From assembly GCA_036397095.1 (NCBI GenBank), contig DASWJQ010000097.1, positions 1-35,098 of the forward strand: a stretch of DNA of 35,098 bases, in the 5' to 3' direction. The notes below the pieces were generated by a model. That model saw nothing but the letters and a program-made list of their open reading frames with translations, was not told the origin of the DNA and made no database searches. Made by a program: the position numbers and the translations under genes. The first letter of the stretch is position 1. Every line of letters begins with the position of its first letter. Positions 1 through 7,049 of this stretch are shown here, piece by piece. This stretch comes from DASWJQ01 sp036397095 (GTDB taxonomy: Bacteria; Chloroflexota; Anaerolineae; Anaerolineales; E44-bin32).

Positions 1-2
1 TG

Positions 3-278
3 GCCGACAACGCCGCACCGCACCGTTTCGCCCAGACGCTCGGCGGCGTCTTCCTCGTCCTGTCGACCGCCGGCTTCTTCGCCGGCCTTCCCGGATTGGG
101 CTGGTTGCTGAGCTGGCTGGTGGTGGCCCTGGCTGCGCTTAATCTGTTCGTCGGCTTTTGCGTTGGCTGCGCCGTGTACTATTGGTTCAACCGGCTGGGC
201 CTGCCGGGCTTTAGCCAGGCGCCGCCGGCGGGCGGCCTGCCTGGCATGCGGCCCAAGGAATCGGCCGACAATGGTTGA
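3..278 (+). CDS. DUF4395 family membrane protein, 5' truncated by window edge
   Basis: The reading frame is open from the window edge and ends at TGA 276-278, so the N-terminus lies outside. The visible 91 residues begin ADNAAPHRFAQTLGG and run through two hydrophobic segments (about residues 10-28 and 33-55) into a GFCVGC motif followed by a YYW aromatic stretch. That arrangement (N-A-P-R-F-type start, paired helices, two cysteines in GFCxGC) is what I recall for DUF4395 integral membrane proteins, which often sit beside thioredoxin and rhodanese genes. The stop overlaps the next start (ATG at 271), so the two are translationally coupled. The biochemical role is unknown; a membrane partner in thiol or sulfur exchange is inference from the neighbours and the cysteine pair. 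Confidence 0.75.
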   Translation, partial: ADNAAPHRFAQTLGGVFLVLSTAGFFAGLPGLGWLLSWLVVALAALNLFVGFCVGCAVYYWFNRLGLPGFSQAPPAGGLPGMRPKESADNG

Positions 279-753
279 ACGCTTGCTGTGGACGGCGGCC
301 ATCATCGGGCTGGCCCTGCTTGGCTGGCGCCTTGCCAACGCTGTTTGGCTGCGGCGCCGGGCCGGACAGGCGAGCCGCATGCACGACCTGGTGCCGGGCC
401 GGCCGGCGGTTGTCTACTTCACTGCGCCCGGCTGTGTGCCCTGTCGAACGACGCAACGGCCGGCCTTGAGCCGGCTTCGGGAACGATATGGTCAGCGACT
501 GCAGGTTATCGAGATCGATGCCTTGGCCGAGCCCACCTTGGCCGATGCCTGGGGCGTGCTGACGGTACCAACAACCTTTATCCTCGATCGTGACGGCCGG
601 CCGCGCGGCGTGAACCACGGCGTGGCCGGCACCGCCCGATTGGCGCAACAACTGGCCGCCATAGGCGAGCCAGCGCCGGCCAATGCCGGCCAGACGGAGC
701 CGGCCGCCACCGCGGCAACCGCCGTTGGCCGCAGCCAAGGAGGTACGAATTGA
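271..753 (+). CDS. Membrane-anchored thioredoxin-like protein (CVPC)
   Basis: 160 residues from ATG 271, which overlaps the stop of the upstream gene by 8 bp. I prefer it to the longer open frame back to 163, because that extension lies wholly inside the DUF4395 gene. An N-terminal hydrophobic helix (about residues 6-26, followed by RRR) should anchor it with the catalytic domain on one face of the membrane. The thioredoxin fold is shown by VVYFTAPGCVPC with the active-site pair C55/C58 and by the cis-proline motif LTVPTTF about 40 residues later. The C-terminal 30 residues are Ala/Pro-rich and probably disordered. It should perform thiol-disulfide exchange. Its position between DUF4395 and a MoeB-rhodanese gene suggests it reduces persulfide or disulfide intermediates in sulfur transfer; this is inference. 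Confidence 0.85.
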   Translation: MVERLLWTAAIIGLALLGWRLANAVWLRRRAGQASRMHDLVPGRPAVVYFTAPGCVPCRTTQRPALSRLRERYGQRLQVIEIDALAEPTLADAWGVLTVPTTFILDRDGRPRGVNHGVAGTARLAQQLAAIGEPAPANAGQTEPAATAATAVGRSQGGTN

Positions 754-1916
754 TGGAGAAGCCACCAGGGATGCCCCTATCCCACAACGAGATTCTGCGC
801 TATTCGCGCCACTTGCTGATGCCCGAAGTCGGGCTGGAGGGACAGCAGAAGCTGAAGGCCAGCTCGGTGTTGGTCATCGGCACCGGCGGCCTGGGATCGC
901 CGGTCGCCATGTACCTGGCGGCAGCCGGCGTCGGCCGCCTTGGCCTGGTTGACTACGACGAGGTCGACTTTACCAACCTGCAGCGCCAGATCATCCACGG
1001 CACCGCCGGCCTGGGCCAGCGCAAAGTCGTGTCCGCCCGAGACCGCCTGCTCGACATCAACCCGAGCATCCAGGTGGATGTCTACGACGAGCCGTTTACC
1101 TCGGACAATGCCTTGCGCATCGCCGAGCCGTACGACCTGATCGTCGACGGCACCGACAACTTCCCGACCCGCTACCTGGTCAACGACGTGTGCGTCATGA
1201 CCGGCAAGCCCAACGTCTACGGATCCATTTTCCGCTTCGAGGGCCAGGTCAGTGTCTTCTGGGCCGAGCGCGGTCCGTGTTACCGCTGTTTGTTCCCCGA
1301 GCCGCCGCCGCCGGGCCTGGTGCCATCCTGCGCCGAGGGCGGCGTCTTTGGCGTGCTGCCGGGGACCATCGGCACGCTGCAGGCCACCGAGGCCCTCAAG
1401 CTGCTGCTCGGCATTGGCGAGCCATTGATTGGCGAGTTAATGCTGTACGACGCACTGGCCATGAGCTTCGACCGGGTCAAACTGCGCAAGAACCCCGAGT
1501 GCAAGGTCTGCTCACCCAATCCCGAGGTCACCGAGCTGATCGACTACGAGGCCTTCTGCGGCGTGCCTAGTCACGATCGGTCGGAGGGCGAACTTGACGC
1601 CGCCTGGGAGATCGAGCCCGAGGAACTGGCCGATCAACTTCAGAACGGCGGCGTGCGGCTGATCGACGTGCGCGAACCACACGAGCTGCGCATTTCCCAG
1701 ATCCAGGGCGCCGAACTCATCCCGCTGGGCCAACTGGCCGGCCGCATGCACGAACTGGACAGCGCCCAGGAGATCGTGTTGTTCTGCAAGTCCGGCAGCC
1801 GCTCGGCCCGGGCGCTCGAGCTGCTGGCGGGCGCCGGTTTCCGCAAGCTGAAGAACCTGCGCGGCGGCATCAACGCCTGGGCTCGCGATGTCGATAGTTC
1901 CCAACCGATCTATTAG
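753..1916 (+). CDS. moeB: MoeB/MoeZ-type adenylyltransferase with C-terminal rhodanese
   Basis: 387 residues. ATG 753 is chosen because AAGGAGG at 737-743 sits 9 nt upstream and the ATG overlaps the previous TGA (TGATG); a TTG at 750 is also open. The N-terminal E1-like domain (about 1-255) has the nucleotide loop GTGGLGS at 43-49, the NLQRQ motif, catalytic-type C193 in PSCAEGG, and the zinc pairs C176/C179 and C250/C253. A rhodanese domain follows (about 275-380) with active-site loop FCKSGSRSAR around C345. Proteins of this layout adenylate the C-terminal Gly-Gly of small sulfur carriers (MoaD, ThiS, CysO types) and load them with sulfur. No carrier protein is in view, so which pathway it serves (molybdopterin, cysteine or thiamin) is open; the Mo enzymes later in the window make molybdopterin attractive. 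Confidence 0.92.
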   Translation: MEKPPGMPLSHNEILRYSRHLLMPEVGLEGQQKLKASSVLVIGTGGLGSPVAMYLAAAGVGRLGLVDYDEVDFTNLQRQIIHGTAGLGQRKVVSARDRLLDINPSIQVDVYDEPFTSDNALRIAEPYDLIVDGTDNFPTRYLVNDVCVMTGKPNVYGSIFRFEGQVSVFWAERGPCYRCLFPEPPPPGLVPSCAEGGVFGVLPGTIGTLQATEALKLLLGIGEPLIGELMLYDALAMSFDRVKLRKNPECKVCSPNPEVTELIDYEAFCGVPSHDRSEGELDAAWEIEPEELADQLQNGGVRLIDVREPHELRISQIQGAELIPLGQLAGRMHELDSAQEIVLFCKSGSRSARALELLAGAGFRKLKNLRGGINAWARDVDSSQPIY

Positions 1917-2089
1917 CGGGATGACCGCTGACAGCGGACCGCAGACCGCGAGACGACGGACGATGGACCATGGACCATGCCTTGGCATGACAGTGACCGT
2001 CCGTTCAAGGGTCAAGGCGCACGACCGCCCATCGTCTATGGTCTTGGTTCCCCCCCTGGCGGTCGGCCGTCCGCCGTCTGCGGTCTGAC
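1917..2089. repeat. Intergenic palindromic low-complexity element between convergent genes
   Basis: The space between moeB (+) and the transporter (-) is filled by a purine-rich block near 1927-1980 and its imperfect reverse complement near 2028-2088. Examples are ACCGCAGACCGCGAGACGA at the left and the reverse complement of GTCCGCCGTCTGCGGTCT at the right, plus an internal tandem GATGGACCAT/GGACCAT. It has no plausible coding content. It resembles dispersed palindromic intergenic sequences rather than a simple terminator, because no U-run follows. Confidence 0.5.
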
Positions 2090-3646
2090 CTACGCGCCTC
2101 CGGCAGAAAACACCTCCTGATCCTCCTGCCGTGCGATGCGCCGACCTTCGTCCACATCAACCCGCATCAGCAGCCAGCCACCGATGATGAAGAACAACAC
2201 CAGGCTGAGCACCGCTGGCTGGCTGCGGCCGAAAATGCCGACCGCCGCCGCAAACACCAGCGGCCCGGTGAAGGCCGAAAACTTCTCCATGATGCCGAAC
2301 AGGCCGAAAAACTCGCCGCTCTTGCTGGCGGGTGACATGCTGGCGTACAGGCTGCGGCTCAGCGCCTGGCTGCCGCCCTGCACCACCGCCACCATCCAGG
2401 CCAGGAACCAAAACTCCCAGACCGAATTCAGGAAGAACCCCCAGACGGCGATGACCGCATAAAAGGACAGGCCGATCAGGATGCTGCGTTTGGTGTCGAT
2501 GCGGGCAGCCAGCGACGTGAATAACGGGCGGCCAACGACGTAGGCCAGGCCGAGCAGCCCCAGCTCCAGGCCGGCCACGCTGGCCAGGATCACAAGCAGG
2601 TTGCTCTGCCGCTCAACCCCGGCGCCGGTGACCTCGGCCGGCAGCAAAGCCCCGCCGCCCAACCCAACCAGCGGCAGCGCCACCAGATTGAACAGCACGA
2701 AGGCCAGGTAGAACCCGCGGCGTTTGTCGGCCCCGGTCGGCAGCCGGCCAAAGATCAGGCTGTAGGGGATGCCGACAAACTGCACCAGCAGCAGCGCCAG
2801 TACCAGTTCGAGCGTGCCAAAGCCCAGCTCGGCCCCGTAGATGGCGGCGACGGAAATGATCGTGCCAATGCCGTCGTTGTAGATCAGGAAGGCCAGCAGG
2901 AACTTGAAAAGTTGCCGGTACTGGCTGATGTCGCGCAGCGTATCCCGCAGCCGTGCAAAGCTGACGCGCAGCACGCTCTGGCCGGGTGCCAGGCGGGCCT
3001 CGGCCGCCGGCGGCTCGGGCACGATACGCAGGATCGGAATCGAGAACAGCGCCCACCAGATGGCCACACTCAGGAACGAGAGCCGCGGCCCCCAGGTCCC
3101 GGGCAACAGCTGGATCATGGCTACGTTGACCGCCAGCAGCAGGCCGCCGCCGAGGTAGCCCATGGCGTAGCCGCGGGTTGAGACTGCGTCGCGGTCTTCT
3201 TCGCGGGCCACATGCGGCAAGAGGGCATCATAAAACACATTGGCGGCGGTAAAGCCAACCCGACCGACGATGAACAGGATCGACGCCAGCAGCCAGTCTC
3301 CGGTGTCCACCAGCACCAGCAGCCCGGTGCCGACAACACCCAACCCAACAAAAACGGACAGAAACGGTTTCTTGCCGCGCTTGACGTCGGAGATTGTGCC
3401 CAGAATCGGCGAAAGGATAGCGGCAATCAGCAGGCTGATGCTGATGCCGGCGCTCCAATAGGCGGTAGCCACCGCCGGGCTGGGCAGCGTGGATCCAGCG
3501 ACCTGGCTGTAATAGATGGGGAGCACCGCCGCCAGGATGGTGGTGGCGAAAGCCGAGTTGGCCCAGTCGTACATCGTCCAGGCCCAGATCCGGCGGCGAT
3601 AGGTGGCTTCCGAGACCTGGTGGACAGGGGCGGCGGCGGTCGTCAT
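2090..3646 (-). CDS. MFS transporter, UMF1 / Atg22-like family
   Basis: 518 residues, start ATG 3646-3644 preceded by an AGGAGGAAG ribosome site. The N-terminus RRIWAWTMYDWANSAFATT is the characteristic opening of the UMF1 family (bacterial relatives of the vacuolar Atg22 effluxer). The protein is hydrophobic throughout with about 11-12 predicted helices; a cytoplasmic loop with SDVKRGKKPF after helix 3 matches the major-facilitator motif A region. Such proteins are presumed effluxers of small metabolites in the cytoplasmic membrane; the substrate cannot be read from sequence. The gene stands alone, convergent with moeB and divergent from the trpB2 transcription unit. A weak -35/-10 pair (TTGCCG, 16 nt, TAGACT) lies at 3714-3687 on the minus strand. 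Export of an aromatic amino acid is conceivable from the neighbour but unsupported. Confidence 0.88.
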   Translation of the reverse strand: MTTAAAPVHQVSEATYRRRIWAWTMYDWANSAFATTILAAVLPIYYSQVAGSTLPSPAVATAYWSAGISISLLIAAILSPILGTISDVKRGKKPFLSVFVGLGVVGTGLLVLVDTGDWLLASILFIVGRVGFTAANVFYDALLPHVAREEDRDAVSTRGYAMGYLGGGLLLAVNVAMIQLLPGTWGPRLSFLSVAIWWALFSIPILRIVPEPPAAEARLAPGQSVLRVSFARLRDTLRDISQYRQLFKFLLAFLIYNDGIGTIISVAAIYGAELGFGTLELVLALLLVQFVGIPYSLIFGRLPTGADKRRGFYLAFVLFNLVALPLVGLGGGALLPAEVTGAGVERQSNLLVILASVAGLELGLLGLAYVVGRPLFTSLAARIDTKRSILIGLSFYAVIAVWGFFLNSVWEFWFLAWMVAVVQGGSQALSRSLYASMSPASKSGEFFGLFGIMEKFSAFTGPLVFAAAVGIFGRSQPAVLSLVLFFIIGGWLLMRVDVDEGRRIARQEDQEVFSAGGA

Positions 3647-3726
3647 CCTCTTCCTCCTGGAGTGCGCTGGAAGTGCGATGACGGCCAGTCTACACCCGCC
3701 GGTCTTGGCGGCAAATGAGCTCGGGG

Positions 3727-3756
3727 TTGACAGCCACTGGCTTCAACCTCTATACT
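3727..3756 (+). promoter_or_regulatory. Sigma70 promoter of the trpB2 T-box transcript
   Basis: Perfect -35 TTGACA at 3727-3732, an 18-nt spacer, and -10 TATACT at 3751-3756, placing the start of transcription near 3763. It is the only good promoter before the T-box leader. Confidence 0.75.
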
Positions 3757-3762
3757 CCGTCA

Positions 3763-4099
3763 ACAACCGATAAACCAACGGCTGTGACAGGGAGTAGTAC
3801 GCGCTGAAGCGGCGGCCTAGTGAGCGGGAACCAGTGGGAACCCCGCCCGAGCGCCAGCGCCGAATGGGCCCTCGAGCCGCCGGCCGAAAGCTCAAGCCCG
3901 ATCCGAGCAAGTAGTCCGAGCCGGAGACGCCACCGTTACCAGGGCGAAGGGTATCGCCGCTTGCGGCCGTACTCTACCGAGTGAGGCTGGCCCTTCCAAA
4001 CCCGTCGCATCACCGGCGGGTTTTGTGGTTAATCGCCAGGCCTAACCGAGGTGGCACCGCGGGCGACAGCGCCCGTCCTCGACCGAGGGCGGGCGTTTT
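3763..4099 (+). promoter_or_regulatory. T-box riboswitch, tryptophan specifier (UGG)
   Basis: The leader carries the T-box core GAGGTGGCACCGCG at 4048-4061 followed by the antiterminator closure and an intrinsic terminator. Stem I can be drawn: AGGG 3789-3792 pairs with CCCT 3869-3872; GCGCTG 3801-3806 pairs with CAGCGC 3855-3860. The internal loop has the AGTA bulge on one side and CGAATGGG on the other, giving a UGG codon at 3865-3867. The distal part has the conserved GTGGGAA element near 3834-3840. A candidate stem III is AAACCCG 3998-4004 with CGGGTTT 4017-4023. UGGC in the T-box would pair with GCCA of a tRNA having discriminator G, as bacterial tRNA-Trp has. Uncharged tRNA-Trp should therefore allow read-through into trpB2. 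Confidence 0.93.
4070..4099 (+). terminator. T-box intrinsic terminator
   Basis: CGCCCGTCCTC (4070-4080) pairs with GAGGGCGGGCG (4085-4095) over 11 bp with one wobble and a 4-nt loop, followed by TTTT 4096-4099. Its left arm overlaps CCTC 4077-4080, which closes the competing antiterminator with GAGG 4048-4051. Confidence 0.9.
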
Positions 4100-4163
4100 G
4101 TGTTTCTGCGCCCGCATCGCCGCCGGCCCTCACGCGCCGGCAACCGTGCACCAGGAGGTAACC

Positions 4164-5534
4164 ATGAGCCAGACTACGAAGTTCGTCCTGCCCGAAAAGG
4201 ACATGCCCGACGCCTGGTACAACATCAACCCCGACATGCCGGCCGATCCGGGCCCGGTGCTCCACCCCCAGACCCAGGAGCCGGTCACGCCCGATTTCCT
4301 GATGGCGCTTTTCCCACAGGAATTCGTGATGCAGGCGGTCAGCACTGAGCGCTTCATTTCGATCCCTGGGCCGGTGATGGATATCTACCGGTTGTGGCGG
4401 CCGAGCCCGCTCTACCGGGCGCACCGGCTCGAGCAGGCGCTCGATACGCCGGCCCACATCTACTACAAGTACGAGGGGGTGTCGCCGGTCGGCTCCCACA
4501 AGCCGAACACGGCGGTAGCCCAGGCCTACTACGCCAGCCAGGAAGGCGTGGCCGGCTTCAGCACCGAGACCGGCGCCGGTCAGTGGGGTTCGGCGCTGGC
4601 GATGGCCTGCAACTTCTTCAACCTGGACTGCAAGGTGTTCATGGTGCGGGTCTCGTACCAGCAAAAGCCCTACCGCCGGGTCATCATGGAGAGCTACGGC
4701 GCCGAGGTCAGCGCCAGCCCATCCAACGAAACCCAGTACGGCGCCAGCTTGTACCAGCAGAATCCCGACCACCCCGGCTCTCTGGGCATCGCCATTTCCG
4801 AAGCGGTCGAGGTTGCCGCTACTTCCAACGGCCAGTACAAGTACTCGCTCGGCTCGGTGCTGGGACCGGTGCTGATGCACCAGACGATCATCGGCTTGGA
4901 AAGCCTCAAGCAGTTCGAACTGGCGGGTGAGTACCCCGACATCCTGATCGGCTGCGTCGGCGGCGGCAGCAACTTCGCCGGCTTCGCCTTCCCCTTCCTG
5001 CAACGCAACCTGGCTGGCGAGGCCGACAGCCGGATTGTGGCCGTCGAACCGACCGCCTGCCCGACGTTGACCAAGGGGCTGTACACCTTTGACTATGGTG
5101 ACACCGCCCGTATGGCGCCGATCGTCAAGATGCACACGCTGGGCCACACCTTTATCCCGGCCGGCATTCACGCCGGCGGCCTGCGCTACCATGGCATGGC
5201 GCCGCACATCTGCGCGCTGTACGACCACGGCGACATCGAGGCCCGCGCCGTCGGCCAGGTCGAGACCTTCGAGGCCGCGCTGCAGTTCGCCCGGGCCGAA
5301 GGCATCCTGGTGGCGCCGGAGACCGCCCACGCCGTTAGGGTGGCCATCGATGAGGCCTTGCTGGCGCGTGAATCCGGTGAGCAAAAGGTGATCGCCTTCA
5401 ACCTGTCGGGCCACGGCTACTTCGACCTGGCCGCCTACGACCAGTTCCTCAAGGGTGAACTGACGCACTTCGAGTACCCGGCCGAGGAAGTCGAAGCGGC
5501 GATGGGGGCGCTGCCGCAGGTCGAGCCCGCCTAA
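4164..5534 (+). CDS. trpB2: Tryptophan synthase beta-like protein, TrpB2 type
   Basis: 456 residues from ATG 4164, which has AGGAGGT at 4153-4159. The frame is open upstream to 3981, but that extension runs through the T-box terminator and is not coding. The PLP lysine is K113 in GSHKPNTA, and the phosphate-binding GGGSN is at 266-270. The long N-terminal extension, the RPSPLYRA motif and the ending SGHGYFDL are typical of TrpB2, a beta subunit that works without the usual TrpA interface and condenses indole (or O-phosphoserine) with serine to give tryptophan. No trpA or other trp gene adjoins it, so indole salvage or a stand-alone role is likely. The Trp-specific T-box supports the assignment to tryptophan supply. 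Confidence 0.95.
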   Translation: MSQTTKFVLPEKDMPDAWYNINPDMPADPGPVLHPQTQEPVTPDFLMALFPQEFVMQAVSTERFISIPGPVMDIYRLWRPSPLYRAHRLEQALDTPAHIYYKYEGVSPVGSHKPNTAVAQAYYASQEGVAGFSTETGAGQWGSALAMACNFFNLDCKVFMVRVSYQQKPYRRVIMESYGAEVSASPSNETQYGASLYQQNPDHPGSLGIAISEAVEVAATSNGQYKYSLGSVLGPVLMHQTIIGLESLKQFELAGEYPDILIGCVGGGSNFAGFAFPFLQRNLAGEADSRIVAVEPTACPTLTKGLYTFDYGDTARMAPIVKMHTLGHTFIPAGIHAGGLRYHGMAPHICALYDHGDIEARAVGQVETFEAALQFARAEGILVAPETAHAVRVAIDEALLARESGEQKVIAFNLSGHGYFDLAAYDQFLKGELTHFEYPAEEVEAAMGALPQVEPA

Positions 5535-5567
5535 CAGACTCGGAGACTCTCTCTCCTCAACTTGGTG

Positions 5568-5607
5568 ATGGCCCCCATGCTGCCCATTCGGGTACCATGG
5601 GGGCCAT
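5568..5607 (+). repeat. Perfect 12-bp inverted repeat over a gene start
   Basis: ATGGCCCCCATG at 5568-5579 is the exact reverse complement of CATGGGGGCCAT at 5596-5607. The spacer adds TGCCC/GGGTA pairing around an ATTC loop, so the whole folds as one long hairpin. The right arm contains both candidate start codons (5597, 5606) of the following gene and its only G-rich ribosome-site candidate. No U-run follows. Confidence 0.7.
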
Positions 5608-6910
5608 GCCGCTTTCCCGGGTCCGGCTCATGCCGCTGCTGCCGATCGTGCTGCTGGCCGCCAGTTGCGCCGTTCCCCCGGCCGGCCCGCAGGCGACCGC
5701 AACCGGCGCCTCGACCCGACCAGCCACGGTCGTACCGACCCCAACGCTGGCCGCCGAAATCCAAGGCCCCAACCTGAGGCAGACCGCCGGCGGCGGTTGG
5801 CAGGCGCTGGGTCTGCTCACGAACCGCTCGGAGACAACCGTCGAGGCGCTCAACCTTTCCATTCAACTTGTTGGCCCGCAGGGCCAGGTTCTGGCCAAGC
5901 GACCGGCGACGACCGAGCTGACTCTGCTCCCGGCCGGCCAAACGTCACCGTTCTTCGTCTCGTTCCCCGCTGGCACAGCCGCGGAATCGGCGGCACTGGA
6001 GATTGCGAGCTACCAGCCGGTCACGTCGACCCACGTGCCGCTGACCGTCAACCTGGCGGCGGTCCATCAGATGCCGGGCGGCGGCAGCCGCGTGTTGGGG
6101 ACGATCGCGGCCGAGGGCAGCCGCGGTGCCGAATTGGCTGGGTTGAGCCTGGCCGTGTTCGAACAGGACGAACTGGTTGCTCTCTCTGAATCCCCGACCG
6201 CTGCACGTTGGCTGACGCCCGGCGACGAACATGCCTTCGAGGCAACCCTGCCTGGTGCGGCCGCCTTGAACCAGTTGATCGCCTACGCTGTCGGCCGCAG
6301 TGGTCCTTTGCCGCCGGCGCCGCAGGTCGAAGTCGAGCTTGATCCCGGAGTCGGCATTGATGCGCAGGGCAACGCCGTGCTGGCCGGTACGCTGGTCAAC
6401 CAGGGCAGCCAGTCGCTGCCGATTCGCCTGCTGCTGACGGTCCGGCAGAGCGGCCGGCTGGCCCGCGTCGTTGCGCTGGCCAGCCCCATTCCGCTCCGCC
6501 CGGATGAAACGCGCGCCTTCGGCCTGCGCCTGGAAGGGCTTCCCGACGGCGATCCGGAGACCACACTAGCGGTGGAGACCACCATCGAACCCCTGCCGGC
6601 AAACGAGTTGACTGGGATCGCCAGCCTGACCGCAGTCATCAACTCGTTCGAGCAGCTTGGCGGCTCGGTCTTCTTGCGCGGCGACGTGACCAATGCGGGC
6701 ACGATTGGGGCGCGTGACCCGACGCTGTTCGCCGCCGTGCGCAATACCGAAGGTGAACTGCTGGCCGCCGCCTGGCTGACGGCGGCGTCCGATCTGCCAG
6801 CCGGCCAGATGGTCCCCTTTGTGCTCGAGCTGCCGCTGCCGGCGGAGGTGAACCTGGCCCTTGCCGAGTTCGACCTGCAGGCACTGGGCTGGCTGGCCGC
6901 CGGCGGCTGA
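5597..6910 (+). CDS. Secreted lipoprotein with tandem FxLYD-like repeats
   Basis: 437 residues if ATG 5597 is used; ATG 5606 is an equally good start and neither has a clear ribosome site. A lipoprotein signal is visible: VRLMPLLPIVLLAASC with lipobox cysteine C24, then a Thr/Pro-rich linker. The mature part appears to be four beta-rich repeats beginning near residues 55, 155, 250 and 345. Each has the pattern of a G-x-V/A-x-G-x-L/V-x-N strand (for example LGLLTNRSE, LAGTLVNQG, LRGDVTNAG) followed by LPAGQxxPFxxxLP-type closing strands, as in FxLYD or CARDB-like surface modules. No catalytic motif is seen. It is probably a cell-surface or periplasmic binding or structural protein. Function unknown; it sits alone between trpB2 and the pdh promoter. 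Confidence 0.75.
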   Translation: MGAMPLSRVRLMPLLPIVLLAASCAVPPAGPQATATGASTRPATVVPTPTLAAEIQGPNLRQTAGGGWQALGLLTNRSETTVEALNLSIQLVGPQGQVLAKRPATTELTLLPAGQTSPFFVSFPAGTAAESAALEIASYQPVTSTHVPLTVNLAAVHQMPGGGSRVLGTIAAEGSRGAELAGLSLAVFEQDELVALSESPTAARWLTPGDEHAFEATLPGAAALNQLIAYAVGRSGPLPPAPQVEVELDPGVGIDAQGNAVLAGTLVNQGSQSLPIRLLLTVRQSGRLARVVALASPIPLRPDETRAFGLRLEGLPDGDPETTLAVETTIEPLPANELTGIASLTAVINSFEQLGGSVFLRGDVTNAGTIGARDPTLFAAVRNTEGELLAAAWLTAASDLPAGQMVPFVLELPLPAEVNLALAEFDLQALGWLAAGG

Positions 6911-6930
6911 CGGGGCCGCTCAGGGTGGTC

Positions 6931-6939
6931 TGATATAAT
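6931..6939 (+). promoter_or_regulatory. Extended -10 promoter of the pdh genes
   Basis: TGATATAAT at 6931-6939 combines the TGn extension with a consensus TATAAT. The -35 position (6911-6916) is GC-rich and poor, as extended -10 promoters permit. Predicted transcription start is close to 6946. Confidence 0.65.
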
Positions 6940-6945
6940 CGCAGC

Positions 6946-6976
6946 GTTCCTCCAACGGAGGAACGTCATTATGTAA
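6946..6976 (+). promoter_or_regulatory. pdh leader: 5' stem-loop and SD-AUG-UAA start-stop element
   Basis: GTTCCTCC (6946-6953) and GGAGGAAC (6957-6964) form a perfect 8-bp hairpin with an AAC loop at the predicted 5' end of the mRNA. The right arm is a strong Shine-Dalgarno sequence. Nine nt after GGAGG comes ATG 6971-6973 immediately followed by TAA 6974-6976. The arrangement is a sequestered ribosome site in front of a start codon with no sense codons. Confidence 0.45.
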
Positions 6977-7049
6977 CGCCGCAACGCTTGCCTCCCGATC
7001 GGGTTTTCACACGAGGGGCACAATCGCAGTGCTCAAGGAGGAGACGCTC

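Noticed and set aside
3981..4163. N-terminal extension of trpB2
   Set aside because: The extension is the T-box antiterminator/terminator region; ATG 4164 has the ribosome site and matches TrpB2 N-termini.
4029..5468. 479-codon open frame on the minus strand opposite trpB2
   Set aside because: High-GC shadow of trpB2; the translated product is rich in Arg/Gly/Val/His without family motifs and it crosses the T-box leader.
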